Shown here one piece after another: positions 35,482-44,246 of a stretch of DNA of 64,000 nucleotides. A program made the position numbers and the translations under genes. This stretch comes from Saccharicrinis sp963665705 (GTDB lineage Bacteria > Bacteroidota > Bacteroidia > Bacteroidales > Marinilabiliaceae): positions 868,001-932,000 of the forward strand of contig OY762448.1 in NCBI GenBank assembly GCA_963665705.1, given 5' to 3'. Each line of letters starts with the position of its first letter. The stretch's first letter is position 1. The notes beneath the pieces were generated by a model. That model had not been told where the DNA came from and ran no database searches. It was given only the letters and a program-made list of their open reading frames with translations.

Positions 35482-38022
35482 TTAATCCTGAACTATTATT
35501 TTCAACATCGTTTTTCTTGAACGATTATCAATATTTCTTACTGCTATACCCAATGCCTTTCTTGTCCCAACAAATATCGCCATCTTTTTTGCCCTTGTAA
35601 GTGCTGTGTAAATCAGGTTTTGATATAGCATATTAAAGTGTTGAAGTACAACAGGAATAATAACTGCATCAAATTCACTACCCTGCGATTTATGTATAGT
35701 TATAGCATAGGCAAGGTCAATGTCTAAAATATCCTGTTTTTCGTAGTGTACCTGTCTCTTAGTTTTTCCGGTGACATAGGTTATTTCCAAGGTCATGTTC
35801 TGGTTGTCAATGGAAGTTATATATCCTATATCTCCATTAAAAACTTCGAGGTCGTAATTGTTTCTGCGTTGGATAACACGGTCGCCTATGCGGAAAATTC
35901 GTTCTCCAATTTGCAAACTTGCTTTATTTGAATTATCAGGGTTTGCTGTATGTTGTACCAATTGATTTAGGTTACGAGTTCCCATGCTGCCTACTGTCAT
36001 GGGAGTTAGTATTTGAACCTCTGTATGAACTCCTAAACGCTCTTTGATGGTTTTTGTATATAACCGTACAACCATTTCAGAGGCAGTAAAGCCATAGCTT
36101 AAGCTCGACCAGGGATGAATGCCTTGCACAATGTTTTTTAAAGCCTCTGCATCACTTTCTGATTTTAATAAAGATTGAATATCGGCATGTATGTAATTAT
36201 TCGGCACATTAAATATGTACGAACGAATCCCTGTCTTTCTTAGTTCTTCTATTTCGGCTTCGGAGGTATTATTAATGTAAATATCATCCTTCTGAGTTAT
36301 AGATTTATAGTTGTCGTCAACATCGTCAGGTGTTTGCTCACGTACAAATGCAATACCTTTGTTCTCTATAACATAACGCATACTCTTCCTTATTTTCTTG
36401 ATAAAAAGTAGTTGCTCTTTTGTAGCCTCTTCTGAATCCACAAAAAGGCAATCAGTATTTTGATTCCAGATATCAGGAACATTGATTGGTGATTCGATAC
36501 GTGGTATTTGCCGTTTAATTATTTGATGGGCAAATTTTATTATCTGGCTTTCGCTTGCCTGGCGAAATATCTTTTTAAGGTTAAAACATGGTACTTTCTC
36601 ACTCTCAATTAAATCTTTTAGTACGTTTCCGGCTCCTACAGATGGAAGTTGATTGGGGTCGCCAATAAATAATACCTGTGCTGTTGTAGGTATTGCTTTT
36701 AATAATGATGACGATATGGAAATATCAAGCATGGAGCATTCGTCAATTATTACAAAGTCGGTTTCGAGGGGTTCTTCCTGATTCTTTTTAAATTGACCCG
36801 TGTGAGGTTGCCAAACCAACAGCCGATGAATAGTTTGTGCCTCCATGCCAATAACTTCACTCATTCGTTGTGCTGCTCTGCCTGTTGGTGCTGCAAGAGT
36901 TACCCTTTTTCTCATGGCTAATAATAGCTTGACCAATGCTTTTGTTGTGGTTGTTTTTCCACAACCCGGACCACCTGTTAATATTGAAAACGGTTGTTGG
37001 CAAATACCAAGAACAGCACTAAACTGTTCATCACTTAAAGGAAACTCTTGTTGTTCATTATAACGGTTCAGCCAGTTCTTAACCCTATCGGAATCAATAC
37101 TTATGCTGTTAGAAAGAAATGTTTTTGTAATTTCTGCTGTATACAGCTCATCGTAATAGAGCGATTTAGAATAATAACACTTAGTTTCGTTTTCATTCTC
37201 TTGTTTCAGCCGCACTTTAAGGTCATTTTCCTTTTCCATTTGGTTGACAATCCCAACCAATAGCTCGGAAAAGTTTTCTTTCAAAAGTGCTTCAACATCG
37301 TTTTGTATATGTTCCAGTTCTAAATAACAATGCCCCTGTTCACGAGCTGCTGCAAGCACATGGCTAATTGCTGCCTGCATCCGTTTGGGGCTGTCCTTTT
37401 CAATCCCCATGCTTAGGGCTATCTTATCTGCTGAGAAAAAGCCGATACCATAAATATCTTTTGACAATTGATAGGGATTATCCTTTACAATTTTAATGGC
37501 ATCGTTGCCGTAAGTTTTGAATATTTTTACCGCAAATAAAGTGCTTACACCGTATTCCTGTAGAAACAGCATTACATTCCTAATTTCACGGTGTTCTGTC
37601 CACGAGGATTGTATTTGGTCGAGCTTGGTTTGTGCTATTCCGGTTACTTCTTTCAGGCGTTCAATATTGTTTTCAAAAACATCAAGCGTTTCTTTTCCAA
37701 AATATTTGACTATGCGTTTGGCAATTTTGGGGCCTACACCATAAATAAGTCCTGAACCTATATATTTTTCTAATGCAGAGGCACTGGCTGGTTTACGTTC
37801 AAAAGAACTATGTGATTTAAACTGCTCTCCGTATTTTGGATGTTGCACCCATTCGCCTTCAAACTCCATAGTAGCTCCGGCAAATACATTAGCCTGATGT
37901 ACTGTTACAGTTTTTAACTCTTGTGGTTTATCCGAAGGACTCACCTTTAAAACCGTCCAACCATTTTCATTGTTGTGATAAGTTACTCGTTGTATGATTC
38001 CTATGAGTTTCTCCATGCTCAA
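35482..38022 (-). CDS. recD2: RecD2-like 5'-3' DNA helicase with an internal insertion
   Basis: 846 aa, about 100 longer than typical RecD2. The N-terminal OB-like region and helix-hairpin-helix repeats (SGLIYGVGPKIAKRIVKYFG, YGIGFFSADKIALSMGI) are present. The SF1B motor has Walker A GGPGCGKTTTTKAL, motif II IIDECSMLD, motif III FIGDPNQLPSVG, and C-terminal AITIHKSQGSEFDAVIIP and YTALTRAKK. The extra residues lie between motif III and the C-terminal RecA domain (around IWNQNTDCLFVDSEEATKEQ to IHPWSSLSYG). Lies between the SNF2 helicase and a GNAT-like gene. Confidence 0.93.
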   Translation of the reverse strand: MSMEKLIGIIQRVTYHNNENGWTVLKVSPSDKPQELKTVTVHQANVFAGATMEFEGEWVQHPKYGEQFKSHSSFERKPASASALEKYIGSGLIYGVGPKIAKRIVKYFGKETLDVFENNIERLKEVTGIAQTKLDQIQSSWTEHREIRNVMLFLQEYGVSTLFAVKIFKTYGNDAIKIVKDNPYQLSKDIYGIGFFSADKIALSMGIEKDSPKRMQAAISHVLAAAREQGHCYLELEHIQNDVEALLKENFSELLVGIVNQMEKENDLKVRLKQENENETKCYYSKSLYYDELYTAEITKTFLSNSISIDSDRVKNWLNRYNEQQEFPLSDEQFSAVLGICQQPFSILTGGPGCGKTTTTKALVKLLLAMRKRVTLAAPTGRAAQRMSEVIGMEAQTIHRLLVWQPHTGQFKKNQEEPLETDFVIIDECSMLDISISSSLLKAIPTTAQVLFIGDPNQLPSVGAGNVLKDLIESEKVPCFNLKKIFRQASESQIIKFAHQIIKRQIPRIESPINVPDIWNQNTDCLFVDSEEATKEQLLFIKKIRKSMRYVIENKGIAFVREQTPDDVDDNYKSITQKDDIYINNTSEAEIEELRKTGIRSYIFNVPNNYIHADIQSLLKSESDAEALKNIVQGIHPWSSLSYGFTASEMVVRLYTKTIKERLGVHTEVQILTPMTVGSMGTRNLNQLVQHTANPDNSNKASLQIGERIFRIGDRVIQRRNNYDLEVFNGDIGYITSIDNQNMTLEITYVTGKTKRQVHYEKQDILDIDLAYAITIHKSQGSEFDAVIIPVVLQHFNMLYQNLIYTALTRAKKMAIFVGTRKALGIAVRNIDNRSRKTMLKIIVQD

Positions 38023-38034
38023 ATCTATTCTGTA

Positions 38035-38490
38035 TTAAAGCACCCATTCCCCAGGTCTGTACTTCTCTTTCATCTTATCCCAAAATCCATTACTCCAGTC
38101 CATAGCTACAGCAGGTTGCCATTCATTAGAAAAATCTTGAAAAACGGCTTCCACCATCTTACTGCCAAGTCCTTTTTTAGGAGAATTAATATCGAAAAAG
38201 TTTATTGTTTGGTAGGTGGTGCTATAAATAACCTGAATGCCAATTGCTGTTTCGTGGTTCATAGTTGTTATTGGCACTTTAGGACGTTTAGGATAATTTT
38301 CGCTTGAAGCTGCCAGAGTTTCATCACAGATTCTTACATAACTGATAAAATCTAAATCGGCTAATCTTATTGCCATATTAACAATTTCAAGAGGTAGCTT
38401 TTTTACTCTTGAAATCACCCATATTTGTGTTCCATTATCATTAAATAGAGCAAACATCTTCTCAAACTCTTTTCGTTTTACCCATTTCAT
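38035..38490 (-). CDS. GNAT-like acetyltransferase candidate
   Basis: 151 aa from the ATG at 38490; a start at 38505 would overlap the SEC-C gene. The C-terminal half has KGLGSKMVEAVFQDF, resembling the GNAT acetyl-CoA loop (R/QxxGxG/A), followed by AVAMDWSNGFWDKMKEKYR, typical of the GNAT 'N...FY.K.GF' end. The N-terminal half is less typical. Function and substrate unknown; the assignment is by pattern only. Confidence 0.55.
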   Translation of the reverse strand: MKWVKRKEFEKMFALFNDNGTQIWVISRVKKLPLEIVNMAIRLADLDFISYVRICDETLAASSENYPKRPKVPITTMNHETAIGIQVIYSTTYQTINFFDINSPKKGLGSKMVEAVFQDFSNEWQPAVAMDWSNGFWDKMKEKYRPGEWVL

Positions 38491-38492
38491 AA

Positions 38493-39950
38493 TTACCCAC
38501 AGCACTTTTTATATTTCTTCCCACTTCCGCAAGGGCATGGTTCATTCCTGCCAACCTTTTTTTCTTCTCGAACATATGGAATGTCGGTGTCTTCATTCAC
38601 ACGTAACAACTCACGTGGAGATCTTTTACCAGAACCATCCAAAGCATTTTGAGCTAATTGTTCATGAGAGTCAAAAATACTGTCAAATAAGCTCGTGTTC
38701 ATTTTAGGAGACTGTTTTGCACCTTCATCAATATGATGTGCCAATTCCCCTATTTTGGCTAATTCATCAGATATTTCAGCTCTTAATTCATCAAATGGTT
38801 TGTATTTTAAGTCCATACCTTTTTTGAAAATATTACGCTCCTGAATAAATTCAATTTCGGAAATACAATCTGGTTTAGGCCATATGTGCACAAAGTCTGA
38901 CTTCCATAAATCAGGCAAATAACTGGCAATAATTCGGCCTTTAATCACTTTTGAACTTTGTAAGAAGTTTTCAAATGTTTCTTGTGATATATAATTTTGC
39001 TTATGCAAAAAATCATAGAAATGAACACAGCCCCAGAGAATTGCTATAGATTCTGATTCATTTGACGTAAACATACCTCCTGAAAAGCTTTGAATAAACT
39101 CGTCAAATGAAGATGTTTCAATTGTAAAAAACGCATTAGCTGTTTTTGCCGTTTTATTTTTTTTATAAAAGTAAGATGGGAGGCTGTCGGTAATTTTAGC
39201 ACTTACATAAAACTGAATGTTTTTTGAGTGCATATAGCTAAAAAAAGAGGAGCGGATAACTGTAAATGCCTTTTCCTTATCTTTTTTAAACAAATCATTT
39301 ATTCTATCAGCATCAAGAACCGGCTCAAACAAACCTGTTTCTATGGATGATGCAAAACTGGATTTAAATTCAAAGTCGTACTCCTCCATTGTAGAAATAA
39401 ACGAAGCTATATCAGGAGCTTTTCCCTTGCTTTCATAAACTCTTTGCAAAGTAGTGAACATTTTAATAAAAGCTAAATCAAATTCAGCCCCATCCATTAG
39501 TTTATTTGAATTTTGTACCAACCGATAATTATCTTCATTTATAGATTGCTCTAATATTTCGGTATGTTGGTAAAAAAGCACTCTGTTAAGTTGTGTCAGA
39601 TAAGCATCAAAATCCTGTAAAGGGTCATTATTAAAATTCTCGAAAGCTTTTATAACTTGTTTACCATCTTGTTTAAAGCAATAGTAGTCAATTAAAAAAT
39701 CATCAAAATATTGGAAAAGCTTCTGATATAATTCAGGCTGTTTATCTTTTATTACAGCAGTAAATTTCAATATCTTATCGAAATTTTTCTCAGTTTCCTG
39801 ATGTCCTTTAACTTCAAGCAATATTTCTTTTACATCATATTCTTCAATAAAATAATCCGGTAGGTCTGTTGAAAATAATTCGCAAGCATCATCAAATATT
39901 TCTAAAATGTCATTATTTGAGTATTTATCCCAAAATTCTTCTACTGTCAT
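38493..39950 (-). CDS. SEC-C motif protein
   Basis: 485 aa, mostly helical with no recognised catalytic domain. The C-terminus is a SEC-C zinc motif: RNEPCPCGSGKKYKKCCG. SEC-C domains bind zinc and mediate protein contact, as in SecA, and recur on proteins of mobile elements. The adjacent GNAT-like gene starts at its very end (38490), so the two are translationally close. Confidence 0.85.
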   Translation of the reverse strand: MTVEEFWDKYSNNDILEIFDDACELFSTDLPDYFIEEYDVKEILLEVKGHQETEKNFDKILKFTAVIKDKQPELYQKLFQYFDDFLIDYYCFKQDGKQVIKAFENFNNDPLQDFDAYLTQLNRVLFYQHTEILEQSINEDNYRLVQNSNKLMDGAEFDLAFIKMFTTLQRVYESKGKAPDIASFISTMEEYDFEFKSSFASSIETGLFEPVLDADRINDLFKKDKEKAFTVIRSSFFSYMHSKNIQFYVSAKITDSLPSYFYKKNKTAKTANAFFTIETSSFDEFIQSFSGGMFTSNESESIAILWGCVHFYDFLHKQNYISQETFENFLQSSKVIKGRIIASYLPDLWKSDFVHIWPKPDCISEIEFIQERNIFKKGMDLKYKPFDELRAEISDELAKIGELAHHIDEGAKQSPKMNTSLFDSIFDSHEQLAQNALDGSGKRSPRELLRVNEDTDIPYVREEKKVGRNEPCPCGSGKKYKKCCG

Positions 39951-40062
39951 AATACTTTATTATTTATTTACGCTTTAATTTTTAACGATTTCTTTCTGAA
40001 TCTATAGTATACTTCTATTATATTATACTTTAAAATCCATTTAGACAACAGACTACCATTTA

Positions 40063-40608
40063 TTACTGAATTTCGTCTAATGGCATGATATAATCGTAAT
40101 TGCTTTCTCCCACATTTCGGTTGAGAGTACCTAATATCATCTTGACATTATCAAATTGTCCTGCAATAAAAAGTGGTTTCCCATCTTTCCCTAACTCAAT
40201 TGTGTCTATTCCATCATCAATATATTCTTCGCTTAACAAATATTCAGCAAGTGCAAAATCCCTATTAGGACTAAAGCCTAACTCGTTAGCATAGTCAACA
40301 GAGGCATATATAAGGTTATGGAAATAATTAGGGGTAACCTCTTCTAAAATTCCTGTTCCTGAAAATTTCTTTATAATATCACGAAGTTCATCCTCGGTTA
40401 CATTGCAATTTACAACAGTATTCTTAATACCTAAGCAATATCTATCTACAAGAAAAAAGCCAAATGCAAAATAACCACTTGGTTGTTTTCTAATAATCAT
40501 ACATTGTTCTAAACCAATGTCTTCTTGTTCTTTTATTATAATGCATCGCTCAATTGGCAAACTACGCCCTCTCTGCTTTATATATTTCTTTTTTAACTTC
40601 TCATTCAT
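40063..40608 (-). CDS. Conserved hypothetical protein (SEC-C-associated type)
   Basis: 181 aa from MNEKLKKKYIKQRGRSLPIE. The pattern 'LPIERCIIIKEQEDIGLEQCMIIRKQ ... FGFFLVDRYCLGIKNT' resembles a conserved bacterial family with a 'RxLPIHEC..W...GLANV.V.R....G....G.YLVDL.CLGVKD' consensus that often neighbours SEC-C proteins. No catalytic motif seen. Most upstream gene of the five-gene cassette. 40648-40917 upstream holds no gene I can support. Confidence 0.65.
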   Translation of the reverse strand: MNEKLKKKYIKQRGRSLPIERCIIIKEQEDIGLEQCMIIRKQPSGYFAFGFFLVDRYCLGIKNTVVNCNVTEDELRDIIKKFSGTGILEEVTPNYFHNLIYASVDYANELGFSPNRDFALAEYLLSEEYIDDGIDTIELGKDGKPLFIAGQFDNVKMILGTLNRNVGESNYDYIMPLDEIQ

Positions 40609-40925
40609 ATTTTTCAATCTAATATATTCTAACAATAATCCTCTCATTCAGGCTATAAAATTGAAAACTTCAACTCCGACAAAACTACTTTAATTTCCTC
40701 TTTTGTCCAATAAACGATATAGTTTACAGTCCCGTCTGTTAGTTTATAGCTCTGTCTTTCTTAATCTGCTATTATCTCTTTATGGCTGTTTGAAAATTTT
40801 AAGATGCAATTTACATTATTGTCGAAACAACCTTTATGGCATCTATTCTGGGTAATAAAACAGTGCAATAGTAATATTAACCTCAGTTTGATTAAAATTT
40901 TAGAATTTACCTCATTAGATATTTA

Positions 40926-42458
40926 GTAACTATTCAGTGATTGGAAAAGACATAGCAATAGCACGCAAAGCGCACAATGGATTCTGAATGTTTTTTATTG
41001 CACTATCAACAATAGAACGCAATATAGCATAGCAGTCGGCACCTTCTATAGACTTGAAGAAACCGCTAACCTTTTGTTTTACTTTAAAATTTCGCACAGC
41101 TCTTTCTGAAGCATTGTTGTCAGGTGGAATCTCTGGATTTATTAGAAAATTAAACAGATACTGCTCGTACTTTTTCAATCGGTTTTGAAATGTTTGCACT
41201 TCCTTGACTTCTTCATCAAGTTCTTGTTTCAAGAGGGCTTGGAATCTGTAAGCAATATCGGAAGGTTTCTTATCAGTATATTGTCCTTTGTAGATACTTA
41301 AGGCATTTTTGATTAGAGTTCGCATTTGGAATGCCCAATTATTCTTAGGGTATTTTTGGCAGAAGTATTCAAGTTCTCGTAATAAATGTGCAGTACATAA
41401 TTGGTGATTGTTGGCATCAGTCATAAAATATGATTTCCAGCAATCTGTTACCAAAGTATTGTTCTTAAAACCTTCTGGCATGATTTCTTCCATTGCAGCA
41501 AAACCTCTCTTAGTATGGATTGATAAAAATGTAGCATCGGGATTCTGAAAGACCCAAGCCCAATGAAGTTTACCATTGACATTAGTGCCTGTTTCATCAG
41601 CTCCTATGATTTTACCGGAAAGGATTTTCTTTCGGATTTGCTCGTAATAAGGTTTCGCCTTGGCTGTTATTTTTCCAATAAGCTGATTAATGCCTCCAGA
41701 ACTAATCTCAATCCCTAATACAGTATATAAAAACTCTTTCAAACGTTCATACGGCATGTATTGTCGGGCACTCATGTAGCCAATTAAAGCCTGCACTCCA
41801 GCTCCGTAACTTATGGGCGCATTAATTCCTGAAGGGTAATTGCCTTCATTTAAAGTTCCGCAGCTGCATTGTTTGTGAAAAATTCGATGTTCGGTAATAA
41901 CTGGTTGTATTGGCGGTATGTCTATTACCTGGCGTTTTCCTGCATATTCTCCAACAATCATTGATAAATCATTGCCACAACAAGTACAGTAACTGGCTTG
42001 GTGGTTGGTAATAATATCTGGATTAGATACTGTTTTCAAAGTGTTGCCCATATGCCCCTTTTGGCCTCCTGGTTTCTTTCCTGATTTCTTTCTTAACGAA
42101 CTTGTTTTCGCTGGTTTGGGAAAATCGCTTGACGGAGGCTTACTGCTATTCTTACTGTTTTTAGGAGTCTCGTATTTAGATAAGCGTTTTTTGAGCTTAC
42201 AATTCTCTGCTTTCAACTGTTTGTTTTCAGCTTCTAACTCAACTACTCGATTCTCTAAATTATCTACTTTGTTGAGTAAATTGTCTAACCGTTCCTCTAT
42301 GCTTATCTTCTTTGTCATGCGATGCAAAGTTCGCTATACAAATGATTGCTGCTATAGAATTTGCACAAAGGTTATTCACAATTCTGGTGGTTTTCAGCTA
42401 AAGTTACCAACATTTTTTCTGAAATATTTAGTTTTTGAAATCTACACTGAATAGTTAC
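40926..42458 (-). mobile_element. IS66-family element, copy 1 (single-ORF type, 1533 bp)
   Basis: Inverted ends GTAACTATTCAGTG / CACTGAATAGTTAC and exact 8-bp duplication GATATTTA (40918-40925, 42459-42466), as expected for IS66. Contains only tnpC, no tnpA/tnpB, as in Bacteroidota members. Inserted in intergenic DNA. Confidence 0.95.
40930..42327 (-). CDS. IS66-family transposase, copy 1
   Basis: 465 aa. An N-terminal coiled coil (NLENRVVELEAENKQLKAEN) leads to a basic Pro/Ser-rich linker, a zinc-finger IS66 segment (YCTCCGNDLSMI) and the DDE core (IGADETGTNVNG; VTDCWKSYF; DNNASERAVRNFK). It ends 4 bp inside the element end. It differs from copy 2 at a short patch (YTDKKPSDIAYRF versus CTETQPSDITYRF). 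Intact. Confidence 0.95.
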   Translation of the reverse strand: MHRMTKKISIEERLDNLLNKVDNLENRVVELEAENKQLKAENCKLKKRLSKYETPKNSKNSSKPPSSDFPKPAKTSSLRKKSGKKPGGQKGHMGNTLKTVSNPDIITNHQASYCTCCGNDLSMIVGEYAGKRQVIDIPPIQPVITEHRIFHKQCSCGTLNEGNYPSGINAPISYGAGVQALIGYMSARQYMPYERLKEFLYTVLGIEISSGGINQLIGKITAKAKPYYEQIRKKILSGKIIGADETGTNVNGKLHWAWVFQNPDATFLSIHTKRGFAAMEEIMPEGFKNNTLVTDCWKSYFMTDANNHQLCTAHLLRELEYFCQKYPKNNWAFQMRTLIKNALSIYKGQYTDKKPSDIAYRFQALLKQELDEEVKEVQTFQNRLKKYEQYLFNFLINPEIPPDNNASERAVRNFKVKQKVSGFFKSIEGADCYAILRSIVDSAIKNIQNPLCALRAIAMSFPITE

Positions 42459-42632
42459 GATATTTATTAAAAAGGCATTCGATAGAACGTTGTTTCAGCT
42501 TTTTATATAAAGCATGCAATATTCCTCTTATAAATAGCAATCTTCTGCCTGAAAATTACTCAAAATAGCCCGCTATTCTTTCATAATTTTCAGTTGAACC
42601 TCACTATTTATAAGCGGTCTGAATCCAAAATT

Positions 42633-43130
42633 TTATGTCGAACTGAGGTTATTAAGTTTGAATAAGGCATTATGTATCTCGTGTTCTGCTTTTAATTCGT
42701 TTACAGAAAATTCTACCAAGACCTGCTCCTTATTCTTGTCAGTAACCGAAAGATTTTCATTACCTTTTAAATAAAGATGATCAACAATAAATCGGGCTAC
42801 TCATGTCGCTTCTCTAACTTTTCTTTTAGTTCAGGCTTCGAATAATTTGATAATATTGCCAAATGATTATTTGAGCTTTTGTTTTTCTTTCTTTTAATCC
42901 AGTTTTTTATTACCCAAATGTTGACTGTTATTCTATTTTTGTTTGGCGAAACATCAGTACACCCTGATTCTTCAGCTTCATCAGTAGCTTGTTTTCTGCT
43001 TTTATTTGAGAATAGTTTTTTGATTATCCTGACAGCCTGTTGTTTTTGTTTTTCGTTAGATTTATCGGATAATTTGATTTTTTCAATTGTTTCTCGGGCA
43101 TTTTTTGAAAGAGTACTGTTGTCAAAAATC
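42633..43130 (-). pseudogene. Unassigned pseudogene with a frameshift
   Basis: The minus strand reads as protein in two frames that join by one missing base near 42800: IFDNSTLSKNARETIEKIKL ... LKEKLEKRHE, then VARFIVDHLYLKGNENLSV ... HNALFKLNNLSST. No start codon is visible; the reading begins inside the 43124 repeat. Lys/Glu-rich and helical. Not recognised. 42467-42632 holds nothing I can support. Confidence 0.5.
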
Positions 43131-43171
43131 CTATGCCTATAAAATGTTAAACCTCTGCGTATAGATTAAAA
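43124..43171 (+). repeat. Right bracket repeat of the helicase cassette
   Basis: Imperfect direct copy of 31780-31828: the conserved blocks are TATGCCTATA, TGCGTAT and GATTAAAA, with about eight differences and a 1-bp gap. Together the two copies enclose the SNF2-RecD2-GNAT-SEC-C-hypothetical set and IS66. Confidence 0.55.
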
Positions 43172-43305
43172 AAAATGATAAAGTGTTATCTTTTTGTTGT
43201 CAGGTTAATAATGTGTGAATAGAAGCTCCGTTACACACCAATAAAAATGTTTGTTTAAGATGATAATAAAAACTAAGAAGCAATTTAAGATGGTTGTTTT
43301 TCGTG

Positions 43306-43932
43306 TTAATCCAGATGGTAAATTTCCATGATATTTTCTAATAATTTATCGAAGTCAATTTTAAGATCAATTAATTTTCCTGAGTGAATATCGAATACCC
43401 ATCCATGAACTGTAATGCCTCTTTCGCGATAAGCTCTTTGGACTTCGGCAGTTTTAAGAACATTAATACATTGTTCTTCTACATTTAATTCAACCAATCG
43501 TTTATACTTTTGCTCCTCGTCTGTAATTGCGTTAAGTTCATCTTTATGCATTCTGTATACATCTCTGATATTTCTTAACCAAGGATTAAGAATTCCCAAA
43601 TCCTGCGATTGCATGGCAGCTTTAACTCCTCCACAGTAATAATGACCACATACCACAATATGGTTTACTTTTAGTTGCAAAACAGCATAATCAATTACCG
43701 ACATTACACTTAAATCGGTATTGGGAACCATATTGGCAATGTTACGGTGTACAAAAGCCTCACCAGCCGATACGCCCATAAGTTCTTCTGCAGTTACACG
43801 GCTATCGGAACATCCTATGTATAAAATATCAGGACTTTGACCTTCGCTTAAGTTTTTAAAGTAATTGGAGTCGATACTTAATTTTTCCTGAACCCAGTTT
43901 TGATTGTTCTTAAATATTTGCTTGATATCCAT
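43306..43932 (-). CDS. Beta-class carbonic anhydrase
   Basis: 208 aa. Zinc ligands and the Asp-Arg dyad are present: YIGCSDSRV (Cys, Asp, Arg), HIVVCGHYYCGGV (His, Cys). HRNIANMV and the C-terminal WVFDIHSGKLIDL are typical. Catalyses reversible CO2 hydration in the cytosol. Monocistronic. The following 43933-44196 has no gene. Confidence 0.95.
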   Translation of the reverse strand: MDIKQIFKNNQNWVQEKLSIDSNYFKNLSEGQSPDILYIGCSDSRVTAEELMGVSAGEAFVHRNIANMVPNTDLSVMSVIDYAVLQLKVNHIVVCGHYYCGGVKAAMQSQDLGILNPWLRNIRDVYRMHKDELNAITDEEQKYKRLVELNVEEQCINVLKTAEVQRAYRERGITVHGWVFDIHSGKLIDLKIDFDKLLENIMEIYHLD

Positions 43933-44196
43933 CTCTGCTACTTTTTTTTACGTATATAAATCCTTCTTTTTTAACAATATTGTTGAGGATTGGTTTAATG
44001 CGAATATAGATTAAATAAAATATTTTTAAGCTTAATGGAGTAATGGAAATCAATTTATAGTTACTTATCCAGAGAAAGGATTATGTATAAGTTATAAATC
44101 ATTGAAAGTTTATTAACAAAAATTAATTATATAGGTGATGGAAAAAAGAGTAATCAAATGGGGCGTAATTATGTATGTTGGATAAAGAAAGAATGG

Positions 44197-44239
44197 AATT
44201 CACTGATGCCGTAAGTATTTAAGCACCAGTGAATTTTTA
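44197..44239. terminator. Terminator between carbonic anhydrase and SGNH genes
   Basis: AATTCACTG / CAGTGAATT, 9-bp stem, 21-nt loop, T-run on the plus strand, 8 bp beyond the SGNH stop. Confidence 0.6.
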
Positions 44240-44246
44240 TAATAAA

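Noticed and set aside
42005..42454. 149-codon frame antisense to IS66 transposase (also at 51981-52430)
   Set aside because: Mirrors the conserved transposase in both copies; composition follows the antisense strand, with no independent promoter or homology.
42879..43142. 87-codon plus-strand frame
   Set aside because: Antisense to the better-supported minus-strand pseudogene; Phe/Leu-rich shadow composition.
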